NCBI RefSeq assembly: GCF_963675165.1
Contig: NC_087385.1
Coordinates: forward strand, 3,782,501-3,846,500
Length of the DNA stretch: 64,000 nt
Direction: 5' to 3'
Origin: Halichondria panicea
Lineage: Eukaryota > Porifera > Demospongiae > Suberitida > Halichondriidae
The translations under genes were made by a program, and so were the position numbers. The notes under the pieces are model-generated. The model saw only the letters and a list, made by a program, of their open reading frames with translations. It did no database searches and was not told the DNA's origin. Below are positions 47,801 to 54,055 of the stretch, in pieces; the stretch's first letter is position 1; each line of letters starts with the position of its first letter.

Positions 47801-50286
47801 TGAGTAACGAATTGACGTGTAATTCTCTCTTGCCGAAATGTTGCTGCATATGACGTACAGTACTTAAAATGGAACTGTTTATTTTATAGAACACACCGCT
47901 TACAACAATAGCAGACAATAAGATCAAAAAGACAGATTTCGAGGGGATACAAACTTGCTTAGGAGATAAAATCTTGAGCCGCATACTGTAAATATGTTGT
48001 TATTGACAAAACTAGATATCAGTCCTACTATCACCCTCAGAGCTCGATCAAGACTGTTACTAGAATGCAAAAAAATCCATGTGATGAGTCTGGTTGTTTA
48101 TTCTGATTGTTTTTCTTTCTTTAATAAAATAAAATTAATGAAAACAGTAACCCAATTAAACGTATAGCTTTCATACTGATACCATGCGCTCATTTGAGGG
48201 GCTTTGTTCTATTCCCCCTTAAATCGACATTACTAACTACTTAATCATTTATTATTAGGATTAGACTTTTAGGAGTGAATTAGTTGGTCATAGTAGACTA
48301 GTGTGTGACGGACGATAGCTTATACTGTATACTGGTAAAGATCATCACTACAGAATATTCCACTTAACACACAACAAATTGTCTCCCACACCCATCTAAC
48401 GTTTTTCTTCCTACTGAGTTACCAAGAAACCACATAAATTATATGACTGATCATGCCAAAAGGTGTACGCACGTGTGAAAGCGATGGCACCCCACATCTA
48501 AAACACCATATATGGCCGTATTAAAACGTACACTAAAAGTTTGTAACCGTCAGAACTGATCAGTATACGAATGAGTGAGGTGGCCGCATTTCAGGGCGAG
48601 TTTCGTGCATAATCATCTAGCTAGCAATCTGTGCCAAACGAAACGACCGGTATATCGAGGTGACCATAATTCAGAGAGCCAGATTAGCGAGAGTTTACTG
48701 TACCCGCTATGCGCAGCAGTAGCTGAATGATACTAATACTTTTAATGTACACAAGGATGAACACCATGCAGTGTACTACATTGTAGTTAGATACACCATA
48801 GCCGTATAGTGATCATGTGATATGCAACAAAGTGATCAACATGAAAAGTGTGTACAACCATAAGCATTTAATTGCTACACGCCAAGTGTTACCTGTGTGA
48901 TTGGCTTTGTAGTGTATTTCTTGAGGGTTTTCACCAGTTTGGCCTCATACATTCGATCATAGTCTATAGTGAGAGTGGCGTAATAATTTATTGAAATACA
49001 TTCGATCATAGTCTAGATTGAAAGTGGCGTAACAATTTACTGAACTACATGACTGTATGAATGTAGATCTATACCTTGATAACACGGGAAATCCCTAATT
49101 AAAAATCATGATAACTAAAAGGGTGTGCAGAAGTTCAGACACGAAGCTTCGAAGAGTCTGACTACTTTCTCGTTACTACGATTTCATACCTGAGGACTCC
49201 TTGATACTGTAGACCAAGAGGTGAGCCTCGTTCTTGGAGCTGTACGTACCAACAATAAATGAATCCCCTGTGAAGGGAAGAAAAAAAGGAAGTTTTATTG
49301 AGCAGAGTTAATGGTAGTTTTAGACTTACTATAATGACTGGCAATGGCTAAGGCATGCTGTTGTAACATACCTAGCTTATACATGTACATGATATAATTA
49401 TGATATACGAAAAATGATTGGGGAAAATACAAAAGGTACGAAATATGTGCTGCTTGAATAGATGAATTTTGCTGAATCAGCAGAATTAGGCATCGTACTT
49501 TCTTAGATATACCGTATTCACCCGAATTACTGGGACACTCTATTCTAAGGGACACTTCGGACTTACGTAATTTTTTTCATTCTATATTAAGGAACAACAG
49601 GAAATGTAAATATTTTTAGACGTCCCGATCTAATTAGAACGAAAAGAGCATGTTAGCTCGATAGAGACTCAAAACTCTTAGAAACTCTCTGGATTCTACT
49701 CTCTGGCACCGTAATATGTCACTGACGGTTGAAGACACCTTTGTAGACATGGAACCCGCGTACACAGCTTCTAAACTGCACAAAAGACATTTTAGCTGCA
49801 GAGCTAGCCTCGGCCTGGAATCGAGGCCGTGTACATACTTAAATGGGGAAATATTCGTTCTAATTACTACGGGACACCCTAATACAAGGGACACTTCCAC
49901 TTTAACGTAATTTTTCTTGCTCTATTCCAAGGGACACTGCAAGCCGTAATTATTTTTTTGTGTCCCGGTAATTCGGGTGAATACGGTAGCTTTAATAATA
50001 ACACTTGCCCCTCCCCCAACATGTGCACCGAGAATATTGCTAGATATGCAGCTATGATCGACTGCTACTCTGGCACTAAACAAAATCATTGTCAAATGAA
50101 TCGGCCAACTTAATAGTTAGTACTTCTAAGTATAATGTCTAGTCTAGCCATGTGACTGAGCTGGATGTGCATAGACTATATGGCTGCTTTGTTCCTTAAG
50201 GGTAGCTTACCCCATGTTGCTAGAGAGCATATCTTCAGGGGCAACTTCTCTACAAGTCTGACCACTTCAAATGCTTCAAAGTTCAT
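20885..50286 (-). CDS. VPS39: VPS39/Vam6, HOPS tethering subunit
   Basis: Exons in transcript order: 50286-50211, 49267-49190, 48963-48893, 44490-44343, 44078-43975, 42936-42844, 42608-42391, 42283-42197, 42043-41929, 41667-41538, 41135-40987, 26479-26380, 26166-26120, 25880-25736, 25465-25329, 25080-24958, 24802-24688, 24454-24326, 24153-24051, 22017-21822, 21645-21511, 21362-21271, 21050-20885. The sum of 2,757 nt is in phase and gives 918 residues (human about 880). The start FEAFEVVRLVEKLPLKI matches the family N terminus. The first third is the citron-homology beta-propeller, then helical repeats, with DPVHVIGLYPNLLPADLR and LIDTTLLKCY being typical VPS39. Near the C terminus LLPFDTPLSNIRNFL precedes a zinc-binding half-RING (C854, C857, H876, C879). 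The family acts in HOPS-dependent tethering and fusion of late endosomes and lysosomes. The gene is unusually large here because of nested genes in introns 3 and 11 and a tRNA array in intron 19. Confidence 0.93.
22365..22436 (-). tRNA. tRNA-Val (anticodon UAC), one acceptor mismatch
   Basis: Reads GGTTCCCTGGTGTAGTGG, with anticodon loop TTTACAC flanked by TCTGC/GCAGA and B box GGTTCGATCCC. The 72-nt body folds as a cloverleaf; the 3' acceptor side is GGAAACC, giving one C-A mismatch. The next base is U, not the usual A73, followed by T-rich sequence. Confidence 0.7.
22512..22583 (-). tRNA. tRNA-Val (anticodon UAC)
   Basis: 72-nt cloverleaf with the same A and B boxes as the other intact copies. 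The terminal pair is G-U (3' side GGGAACT). A run of T follows the acceptor stem directly, consistent with a polymerase III terminator but leaving U at the discriminator position. Confidence 0.7.
23400..23469 (-). pseudogene. tRNA-Val-like copy, anticodon CAC, acceptor lost
   Basis: The anticodon loop is TTCACAC, so the anticodon is CAC rather than UAC. The anticodon and T stems pair, but the 3' acceptor strand reads GAGTTGCC and cannot pair with GGTTCCC. Probably a dead copy. Confidence 0.6.
23679..23750 (-). tRNA. tRNA-Val (anticodon UAC), best copy
   Basis: All stems pair without mismatch, with acceptor GGTTCCC to GGGAACC. Anticodon loop TTTACAC, A box TGGTGTAGTGG, B box GGTTCGATCCC. The body matches animal tRNA-Val(UAC) closely. 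TTTT follows immediately, so the discriminator would be U instead of A. Confidence 0.85.
23812..23881 (-). tRNA. tRNA-Val-like, anticodon CAC, short variable loop
   Basis: Acceptor stem perfect, anticodon loop TTCACAT (anticodon CAC), but two bases are missing at the junction of anticodon stem and T stem, and the B box has GGTTTGATCCC. It may be a functional isoacceptor or a recent pseudogene. Confidence 0.5.
26270..26341 (-). tRNA. tRNA-Glu (anticodon UUC)
   Basis: On the minus strand it reads TCCCATTTGGTCTAGTGG, anticodon loop TTTTCAC between CCTGG and CCAGG, B box GGTTCAATTCC, discriminator A. Stems pair with only wobble differences, and it closely matches animal tRNA-Glu(UUC). It lies in VPS39 intron 12, in the same orientation as the host. 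Confidence 0.85.
26773..27780 (+). pseudogene. Five-span membrane family, copy A (two frameshifts)
   Basis: First of the cluster in VPS39 intron 11, on the opposite strand to the host. It starts MATQENKKDYDYYYRWTYL and is homologous along its length to copy B, but the frame changes near 27100 (after VKFCV) and near 27475. The reading frames together cover TM1, TM2, the Cys loop with DCFPL and the conserved YSEGIGEAGGFLF, TM4 and TM5. Either a young pseudogene or a gene with assembly errors; both shifts are single-base in effect. Confidence 0.65.
27781..29338. other. Spacer between copies A and B with a duplicated upstream block
   Basis: No gene supported. From about 28974 to 29338 it resembles the region upstream of copy F (about 38915-39416) and part of the region at 31229-31350, so it is probably the 5' regulatory region of copy B. 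The part before 28974 shows nothing I recognise. Confidence 0.45.
28974..29338 (+). promoter_or_regulatory. Conserved 5' block of copy B
   Basis: Contains TATCACCAGTTGGAATGAA, TAAAGCCCCAAACTCAAGG and later GAAGACAGCACACTA shortly before the ATG. The same elements in the same order precede copy F (38915-39416). A promoter role is inferred only from this conservation and position. Confidence 0.35.
29339..30499 (+). CDS. Five-span membrane protein, family of unknown function, copy B
   Basis: Intact single-exon frame, 386 residues. Predicted spans at about 21-46, 117-142, 202-225, 265-288 and 308-328. An intracellular-type linker (47-116) carries GLRDMMLRTTKFLLFEFEY. Between spans 2 and 3 is a loop with four cysteines (153, 159, 178, 191) and N-glycosylation-like sites, ending in the signature CYRVVYRYSEGLGEAGGFLF. 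The tail of about 55 residues is acidic and polar. I do not recognise the family. It lies in a VPS39 intron, antisense to the host. Receptor, channel or transporter roles cannot be told apart from sequence alone. Confidence 0.75.
   Translation: MSEMSINTHISRDYSYYHRWTFLFPLVTLLVVLGLSVLAIVISALFRKALSKYTEKTYDELRPQHICLKIVFSGLRDMMLRTTKFLLFEFEYEKVEKNSYRKSKEKKFEYRLYGVPVHLFVLQYLFIVLLSILAVSILSLWNIFIAESSLDECSTLYDCFPIFRENSTPIETDPITDCDDFSITENTTVLCYRVVYRYSEGLGEAGGFLFSMQVITNVLIYFVVRIFRTVLKVTKIVSHRNLDERRERTLTDIGRKWPFRVSRFAKVLAMSITLILHLIVLILLPVWVLHQREDFLVTIKRPQRKLQLAFYANIIFVLFLVPLIVGTGIYGKKTYEKIRIEYKVKETFPEPRQNQIEIQIDEEPNADVETCYQNFNGITTERDIID
30803..31795 (+). pseudogene. Five-span family, copy C (decayed)
   Basis: An N-terminal piece near 30930-31060 has RDYSYYRRWMYEFPIDIL, matching the TM1 region of copy B. 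The middle is lost or scrambled (it includes a duplicated upstream-type block at 31229-31350). The C-terminal part at about 31495-31795 matches copy B TM4-TM5 (LILHLIVLILLPVWVLHQ, then an in-frame stop). A mosaic remnant. Confidence 0.75.
32730..33149. mobile_element. hAT-type MITE with 8-bp target duplication
   Basis: Terminal inverted repeats TAGGGCTGTCCCAATTATT and its complement, flanked on both sides by the 8-bp direct repeat GTTGGTAC (32722-32729 and 33150-33157). Length 420 bp, no transposase. An 8-bp duplication with these ends is characteristic of the hAT superfamily. Confidence 0.85.
32861..33000. mobile_element. Inverted-repeat element nested in the hAT MITE
   Basis: 140 bp starting TAGATCTTAGTCTGGGGGCC and ending in its near-perfect complement GGCCCCCAGACTAAAATAGA. 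It sits inside the 32730-33149 element and so inserted after it, or is part of a composite. Confidence 0.65.
33220..34195. repeat. 8-bp satellite TTCCATRG, about 975 bp
   Basis: Tandem TTCCATGG/TTCCATAG units with periodic TTCCAAGCG and TTCCACAG variants. The unit is not a multiple of three and contains no stop on either strand, so long spurious frames appear in several frames. Not coding. Confidence 0.95.
34270..34437 (+). promoter_or_regulatory. Conserved 5' block of copy D
   Basis: Shares with the region before copy E (36600-36779) TATGAATGTCTAGTATAGG, GGAAATATCCCATGACAAC, and with both E and F the stretch CGAGTACCACTAAAAG, ending just before the ATG. Conservation suggests a promoter and 5' UTR. 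Confidence 0.35.
34438..35412 (+). pseudogene. Five-span family, copy D (two frameshifts)
   Basis: Very close to copies E and F. The frame starts at the ATG of MHGGVPTYNYYWRW but breaks near 34607-34625, where about 14 bases present in copy E are missing, and again near 34928, where one base is lost in the DCSNFTHM region. The remaining C-terminal part to 35412 is open. Probably a recent pseudogene, since upstream blocks are intact. Confidence 0.75.
35413..36599. other. Spacer between copies D and E
   Basis: No gene supported. The segment at about 35755-35850 (GATATTGATATATACACATG, CAAACCAACACCTG) is repeated after copy E at 37806-37890, another sign of whole-block tandem duplication. Confidence 0.5.
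36600..36779 (+). promoter_or_regulatory. Conserved 5' block of copy E
   Basis: About 170 bp closely matching the block upstream of copy D, including TCTAGTATAGGAGGAAATAT and ACCGAGTACCACTAAAAG. Proposed promoter/5' UTR by conservation only. Confidence 0.35.
36780..37757 (+). CDS. Five-span membrane protein, copy E
   Basis: Intact single-exon frame of 325 residues from the ATG of MHGGVPTYDYYQRW. The same plan as copy B: TM1 (LIAPAVFLALILLFAIISIV), a linker with ILIQGFHDTLRRSLSFFLFE, TM2, a four-Cys loop with SCEENFDCF and TDCSNFTHMEIICFRMAY, the signature YSEGLGEAGGFLFVMQV, TM4 and TM5, with a shorter tail than copy B. Upstream GTG codons in the same frame are not needed as starts. Function unknown. 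Confidence 0.75.
   Translation: MHGGVPTYDYYQRWSLIAPAVFLALILLFAIISIVAVLPLKHFFSGHQDNILIQGFHDTLRRSLSFFLFEFDSKQEQTTTQEERLDGGESGQTKAGTKIVPTYYLYGVKVKKFFIGNLFAVFLVLVMTSIVTFMNTFLTENSFSCEENFDCFVMIDEDVFKNERITDCSNFTHMEIICFRMAYKYSEGLGEAGGFLFVMQVIVNFLTWLSVRLGSKGGQHCRKCTVVAFSVVMSLSYVFVVAFLPFLAALERPKVYETLKTPQRQLQLFIYAYSNLFLAIIPILGAYNSYPNNKASKKILEVESEYSYSEQKICRDNPLFRDEIY
38550..38760 (+). pseudogene. Five-span family, C-terminal fragment G
   Basis: Matches the last 200 bp of copy A (TM4 end to tail: TACCAACTTCATACGC, CAGCGATTCTTACAGTTTCT, GGAACAGAAGATAATCT) with an internal stop after the RPEF segment and no upstream part. A gene fragment left by duplication or recombination. Confidence 0.75.
38915..39416 (+). 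promoter_or_regulatory. Conserved 5' block of copy F
   Basis: Similar to the region before copy B (AAAGCCCCTAACTCAAGG, GGCAGACAGCACACTAC) in its first part and to copies D/E in its last 60 bp (ACTAAGTACCACTAAAAG). A composite of both upstream types, suggesting recombination between subfamilies. Confidence 0.35.
39417..40343 (+). CDS. Five-span membrane protein, copy F
   Basis: Intact single-exon frame of 308 residues from MHGGVSTYNYYRRW. All family landmarks are present: TM1, FHDILRRTLTFLLFEF, TM2, four-Cys loop, YSEGLGEAGGFLFVMQV, TM4, TM5. The linker before TM2 is shorter than in copy E and the tail differs after AYNSYPEDK. The last gene of the cluster before VPS39 exon 11. Function unknown. 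Confidence 0.75.
   Translation: MHGGVSTYNYYRRWSLIAPAAFLALILLFAIISIVAVLPLKKFFSRHRDNILIQGFHDILRRTLTFLLFEFTVEENGGKSGKTNDGTQNIIVPAYYLFDVKVNKFFIGNLFAVFLALIMPSIVTFLNTFLLENSFSCEENFDCFAMTDEGVFKNERITDCSNFTHMEIICFRMAYKYSEGLGEAGGFLFVMQVIVNFLTWLSVRLGSKGGQYCRKCTVAFSVVLSLSYIFVVAFLPFLATLEIPELYQMLRTPQRQLQLFIYAYSTLCLAIIPIVGAYNSYPEDKPKCTESMNMVTEENIYRDNSSTA
42950..43812. repeat. About 54-bp minisatellite in VPS39 intron 5
   Basis: About 16 units built from GGGGAGATGTAAGGCATGCA, CACTGTACATACAGGTACAA and TGAAGCAAGTAGTA, with shorter variants lacking GGTACA. Long minus-strand frames across it arise from the repeat and are not genes. Confidence 0.95.
45512..45711. other. Assembly gap, 200 N
   Basis: Exactly 200 N, likely a nominal gap size. 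It falls between the left target-site copy (TATCCCTA, 45504-45511) and a 48-bp segment preceding the fold-back element, so one end of the insertion is not resolved. Confidence 0.95.
45760..46990. mobile_element. Fold-back transposon, arms of about 525 bp
   Basis: Both ends are CAGTGCAACAACCAAAGAG and complement; the arms run to about 46285 and from 46475, with a unique centre of about 190 bp. The octamer TATCCCTA occurs at 46991-46998 and at 45504-45511 across the gap, consistent with an 8-bp hAT-type duplication; TA also flanks the inner left end. No transposase. It interrupts the POT-like gene. Confidence 0.8.
49510..49988. mobile_element. 479-bp inverted-repeat MITE in VPS39 intron 1
   Basis: Ends TACCGTATTCACCCGAATTAC and the complement GGTAATTCGGGTGAATACGG; inner repeated AAGGGACACTT motifs occur in both halves. 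The centre contains CCTCGGCCTGGAATCGAGGC, a motif also seen at 20567 and 23365, suggesting an inserted second repeat. Confidence 0.75.
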
Positions 50287-50484
50287 CTTTCAGTGCAGCA
50301 GATATCATATAAAGAGACACGCAACTTGAGAGGTCAGAATAGAAGGGCGTGGCAAAGGATCACTATTGAAGACAATCTAGATCTAGATCTAATAGTAGCT
50401 AATAAAATTAACGGTATTTACCACAATGAAATCTGGGTTCCATGGCAACAAAGTTGACATTGTCAGACTAAACTTAACTTAACT
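50287..50484. promoter_or_regulatory. Bidirectional promoter region VPS39/SPATA17
   Basis: Only 198 bp separates the two divergent start codons, so both promoters must be here or in the first exons. No TATA-like pair at expected spacing is obvious, and the region is AT-rich with TCTAGATCTAGATCT. Confidence 0.6.
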
Positions 50485-53400
50485 ATGGCCAAGTTTGTGC
50501 GTTTTTGGACAGCAAGAGACGTAGTATTAAAGCAGCTGGTCAAATCAGCCGAGTAAGTGCTTTGTGTTGGAGTTTGTTTTTAAGAAGGTTGTGTTCAGTG
50601 TGTCTCACTGTACTGTATCATCGAATTGCCCCCAAGCTGCCTCGATTTAAGGCGACCCCTGAGCTTAAGTAATTTTCTGACCTCTAAAGTAGCGTGACAG
50701 CTACATTGACAATTTAATATCGCATCCTATACCATACTAATTAAGGCAACACCTTGATCTTAGGTATAAATTTTCTGACTTCTAAAGTTGATAATTGTCT
50801 TTATAAATAGATGTCAAACCATAGCCTGGATTCCAGACGTTAGGCCGCAAGAAGCAATAATTGAATCGGCCTGCAATTAGAGTAACCTCCATTCCAATTA
50901 GATGTGACACCAGGACTTCAACATAATTTTTCAACCTCCTCCAGACCTCTGGCTTCACTTAATCGAATAAGTACGATAAGCCTCAATTCCAGGCCACTGA
51001 AAAGTCATTGTTTTTAAGCGACAAGAAATCGAGGCTAGTACTAAATAGAGCTGCCTTCAATTAGATGCGACACCATAACATAATCATAAATTTTAAACCT
51101 CCAAAAGAACGATCTTAAAAGTGTCGCTATAAATCGAGTAAGACCTCGCATGCAACACAATAGACAGCTTGTATAAATCATGCTGCTTTTCTGTGCAGGG
51201 AAGCTGATGCTAACAGAGTGACAGAGTACAATGCTGCAGTGAGTATACAGAGCTGGTTCAGGGGAATACGACTGAGAGCATACATCAAGTAAGTGACATA
51301 CATAATTTTATATGAGTGCAGTCATAATCACACATGTTCCCGTACATGTGATGTAAATACGGCACTCACTATTGCGTTACAATTTCATCAGCCTATTTTA
51401 ATAGTCAGCTACCGTAATCGGTTGATTTAAATTGAGGTATTACAGTGTAAAACAGGGCATAGTTAGAAGTGAAGTTTTGTGTTCAGCCAATCGAGTAGTG
51501 TACATGGTCGGTCGTGCAGGTATCTCAATGATTGTGCTGTTGTCATCCAAAAGCACTACAGAGGATTTCTCGGCCGGAAAGCCTACATGAGAAGGCTAAG
51601 AGTATGTCCATAGAATTTAATTTACTATCAATTGAGGATGATTCTTTTGTAGGAATGTGTTCAGGAGATGTATGACAGACACTACAACAAAATGGCAACG
51701 AAAGTAAGCTATAACAACATTATTATCATGAAGCCATGACCAGCAGCACACACAGCGTATAAACATTGCTGTGTCACAACTTTGTAATACAATGTGTGTA
51801 TAGTTATTAGCCATTCAAAAGCATGTACTAGCTTAAGTTATTATGCCTCGGTGCGCATGCGCAAGTGAGGTATTAGGTAGTGTGTTTGTGTGTGTCTGTG
51901 TCTGTGTAGACTGCTACAGCTGCTCAAGGGTCAATGAAGTGCAAATAAAAGTTTCTATCTTGGATTTGCAAAATAATACTTCATTCTCGAGGTATGCCTA
52001 GTTTTGCTTACTTGGAATGCCATTGCAGCCTTTTCAGAAGGAGCACGTAGCCAAACTTGTTTACCGAGTGTTGCTACTCTACTTAGTAGTTAGCTCTGCA
52101 CTACAACGCTAGCTATTGGTAGCTGCAAGAGTGAGAAGAGTGAGAAGAGAGCTGCAAAGCTACTATGTAGCTTTGGCATCTCCACCGAGACATCAGCACC
52201 TGCGGTACTTTCATTGTACATAGATTTGTGAAAAGGTCCACGATAGTGTTCAATCTTGTCACTGTAAAACACATGCGTCATTTTCATATTGACTCTGTAC
52301 TCTGTGTAGATCCAGAGCACATGGAAAGGGTACAATGTTCGAAAGTATGTGTTCAACTACGGTGCCTACAAGCAGTACATGGTGGACCTGAGTAGGAAAA
52401 ACGAGGCGGTGCTGGCAAGACTCAAGCAGGAGAGGGAGGTGGCCATGGAGGAGAGACTCAACAGGGAAGAGAAAATGCAAGAGGTGAATTTTTTGTGACG
52501 ATACGTGATACATTAGTATACAGTCTAGTGGCTGGCCATTCCAATTACCTATGTATATAATTATGTTATATATGCAGTCAGAATTTTATATGCACTTTTT
52601 ACTGGTGTGGATGTGTGCGCTGTACAGATGTTGATGGAGGAAGAGGCCAAGAGACATCATCACATGCTGAGCACAGAATGTGTAAGTGAACACAATTCAC
52701 AACGTTAAAACTTTTATGGTAGCATGTTGTGTAAAATATGATGTTCTTCAGCAAAATGGAGTATTCAGGTCTCAACACAATGGATCATTTGAACAAACTA
52801 TGAGAAGCATGCGATTCTTCCAGCCATGTGAAACAAAACTCAAGAGAAAATCCCCTCAGCTAAAAACAGCTAAAGACACTAGTATTCTGCCACCTCTCGT
52901 CCAAAGACCTATGGTCCAAGGACCATTCCGAGCACCAGAAGAGGTTTGGAAACAAAGGGTTAAACCTCTTAGTCCAACGTTGAGGGTCAGCACTTCCTAC
53001 TACTCTAAAGAAATTGCTAGGCACGTGTAACAGTAGTAGTGTACAGGGTGTCATACAGAGGAAAGGCCTAAGCCTTGTGTTTGTAATGTTCACTAGAAGA
53101 ATGGGCACATGGCATGTTCTGCTCTCGTACTTGCAACCCACAATAGAGCCAACAGTTGGGGGGAGTAAACAGATTGGGCCTACATCCTTCAACCCCCAGA
53201 AATCATTTTGCAAATTGTTCCCAGAAAGAATGCCCCCCGGACCTCACCCCCTAATGTACGACACCCTGGTGGTGTATTATCTAAATTATGTGTACATTGC
53301 ATAATTACATATACATGTACCGTACGTGTACGCAAAAACTTGTATCGGTACATACGGGGCACAGTATAAAGAGCTCTACTATGTGTTGACTTGAATAGAA

Positions 53401-53953
53401 AAGATTGCCTGACATACCAATAAATTAATTTAAGCGGTTTCCAAGCATTATACATCGACGTAAAGCTACAATAATTATTATAGGAAGCAGTTTACTGTGA
53501 GGATTTGCTATACCAGTGCATCGAATTCACCACCCCTCTCCCCTTAGAGCTGAGCTTAGGGCTGAGGAGTGGAGAAACAGAGTGATTGATGAGAAATTCC
53601 TACCGTTTTCACAAAGAAGACGATCCTATCAGTCTCTGATGCATACACAAAGCTCTTTTGAGAGACCTGCCTATGGCTTAAGGGCGGAGAAACCAGTCAG
53701 CAAACAGGTAAGACAGTGCCTGAACTTTTACGCATTTTCAAGACTATACAATGTTACCTCACGTGCCCTTTGTCATTAGTGTGTAGTCAAACAGTTGGGA
53801 ACCCAGAGCGTTTATGTACATGTATAGTACATGTATAGTGTATCCCTGGCTCAGTTGTTTATGATATCCTTTGTCACACATGCAAACACACAGCCATTCC
53901 GAACTGTCGTTCCCCCCATCCCTATATTTGAGAAACTGAACAGTACATATTAA
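50485..53953 (+). CDS. SPATA17: SPATA17, IQ-motif protein
   Basis: Exons: 50485-50552, 51199-51288, 51520-51601, 51653-51703, 52310-52483, 52628-52681, 52752-53020, 53548-53707, 53894-53953; 1,008 nt in phase, 335 residues (human about 361). Three IQ motifs: IQSWFRGIRLRAYIK (39-53), IQKHYRGFLGRKAY (62-75), IQSTWKGYNVRKYVF (98-112); then a coiled, charged segment, and conserved blocks GPFRAPEEVWKQR, PLSPTLR and AEEWRNRVIDEKFLPFS, matching SPATA17 in order. IQ motifs bind calmodulin; the family is linked to axoneme and sperm function, so a flagellar role is inferred. The intron after 53020 starts with GC rather than GT. Convergent with EIF3K, about 100 bp between stops. Confidence 0.9.
50600..51150. 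repeat. Diverged dispersed repeat in SPATA17 intron 1
   Basis: Several imperfect repeats of a theme with AATTAGATGCGACACC, TTTTCTGACCTCTAAAG and ATCGAGGC/CCTCAATTCCAGGCC. It looks like overlapping transposon relics; borders are unclear. Confidence 0.35.
51838..52215. repeat. Interspersed repeat family 1, copy c
   Basis: Starts TTATGCCTCGGTGCGCATGC, very close to copy a (10523), with a 3' end CTCCACCGAGACATCAGCACC. It lacks an internal piece (after AAAAGTTTCTAT) present in copy a. Located in SPATA17 intron 4. Confidence 0.75.
53044..53268. mobile_element. CAGGGTGTCAT-ended MITE, copy 1
   Basis: Inverted ends CAGGGTGTCATACAG and TGTACGACACCCTG in SPATA17 intron 7. A shorter relative is at 56615-56756. 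CAGGG-type ends are common in hAT elements. Non-coding. Confidence 0.6.
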
Positions 53954-54055
53954 TGTGTTTGCATGACATTGCACTATTGAAAAAAAATGTGTGATCAAGT
54001 GTATCATTCAACGATGTCCTAAGTTATACACACAGTCTTGAATGATCTAGCACTC

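Larger units (their letters stand above)
44710..47984 (-). pseudogene. POT/SLC15-like peptide transporter, interrupted
   Basis: Intronless minus-strand frame inside VPS39 intron 3. The N-terminal part 47984-46999 encodes about seven spans with the POT-like segment YPAAGFIADIYMGRYRIIVAG and IQFGFDQLLEMP. The C-terminal part resumes at 45511 and runs to a stop at 44712. Joining at the duplicated target site gives continuous sequence (AFNRD then SNCTVEWVLLGSG), about 600 residues in the intact form. Between the parts lie a fold-back element (45760-46990) and 200 N. A second lesion is an in-frame TGA at 45000-44998 within GLAQLISAILVVPFSIHQ-stop, before the last span. Family role: proton-coupled uptake of di/tripeptides or related solutes. 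This allele looks dead unless assembly errors explain both lesions. Confidence 0.75.

Noticed and set aside
52686..53030. Independent 114-residue gene
   Set aside because: Its main part is SPATA17 exon 7 (52752-53020) in the same frame; the start lies in the preceding intron.
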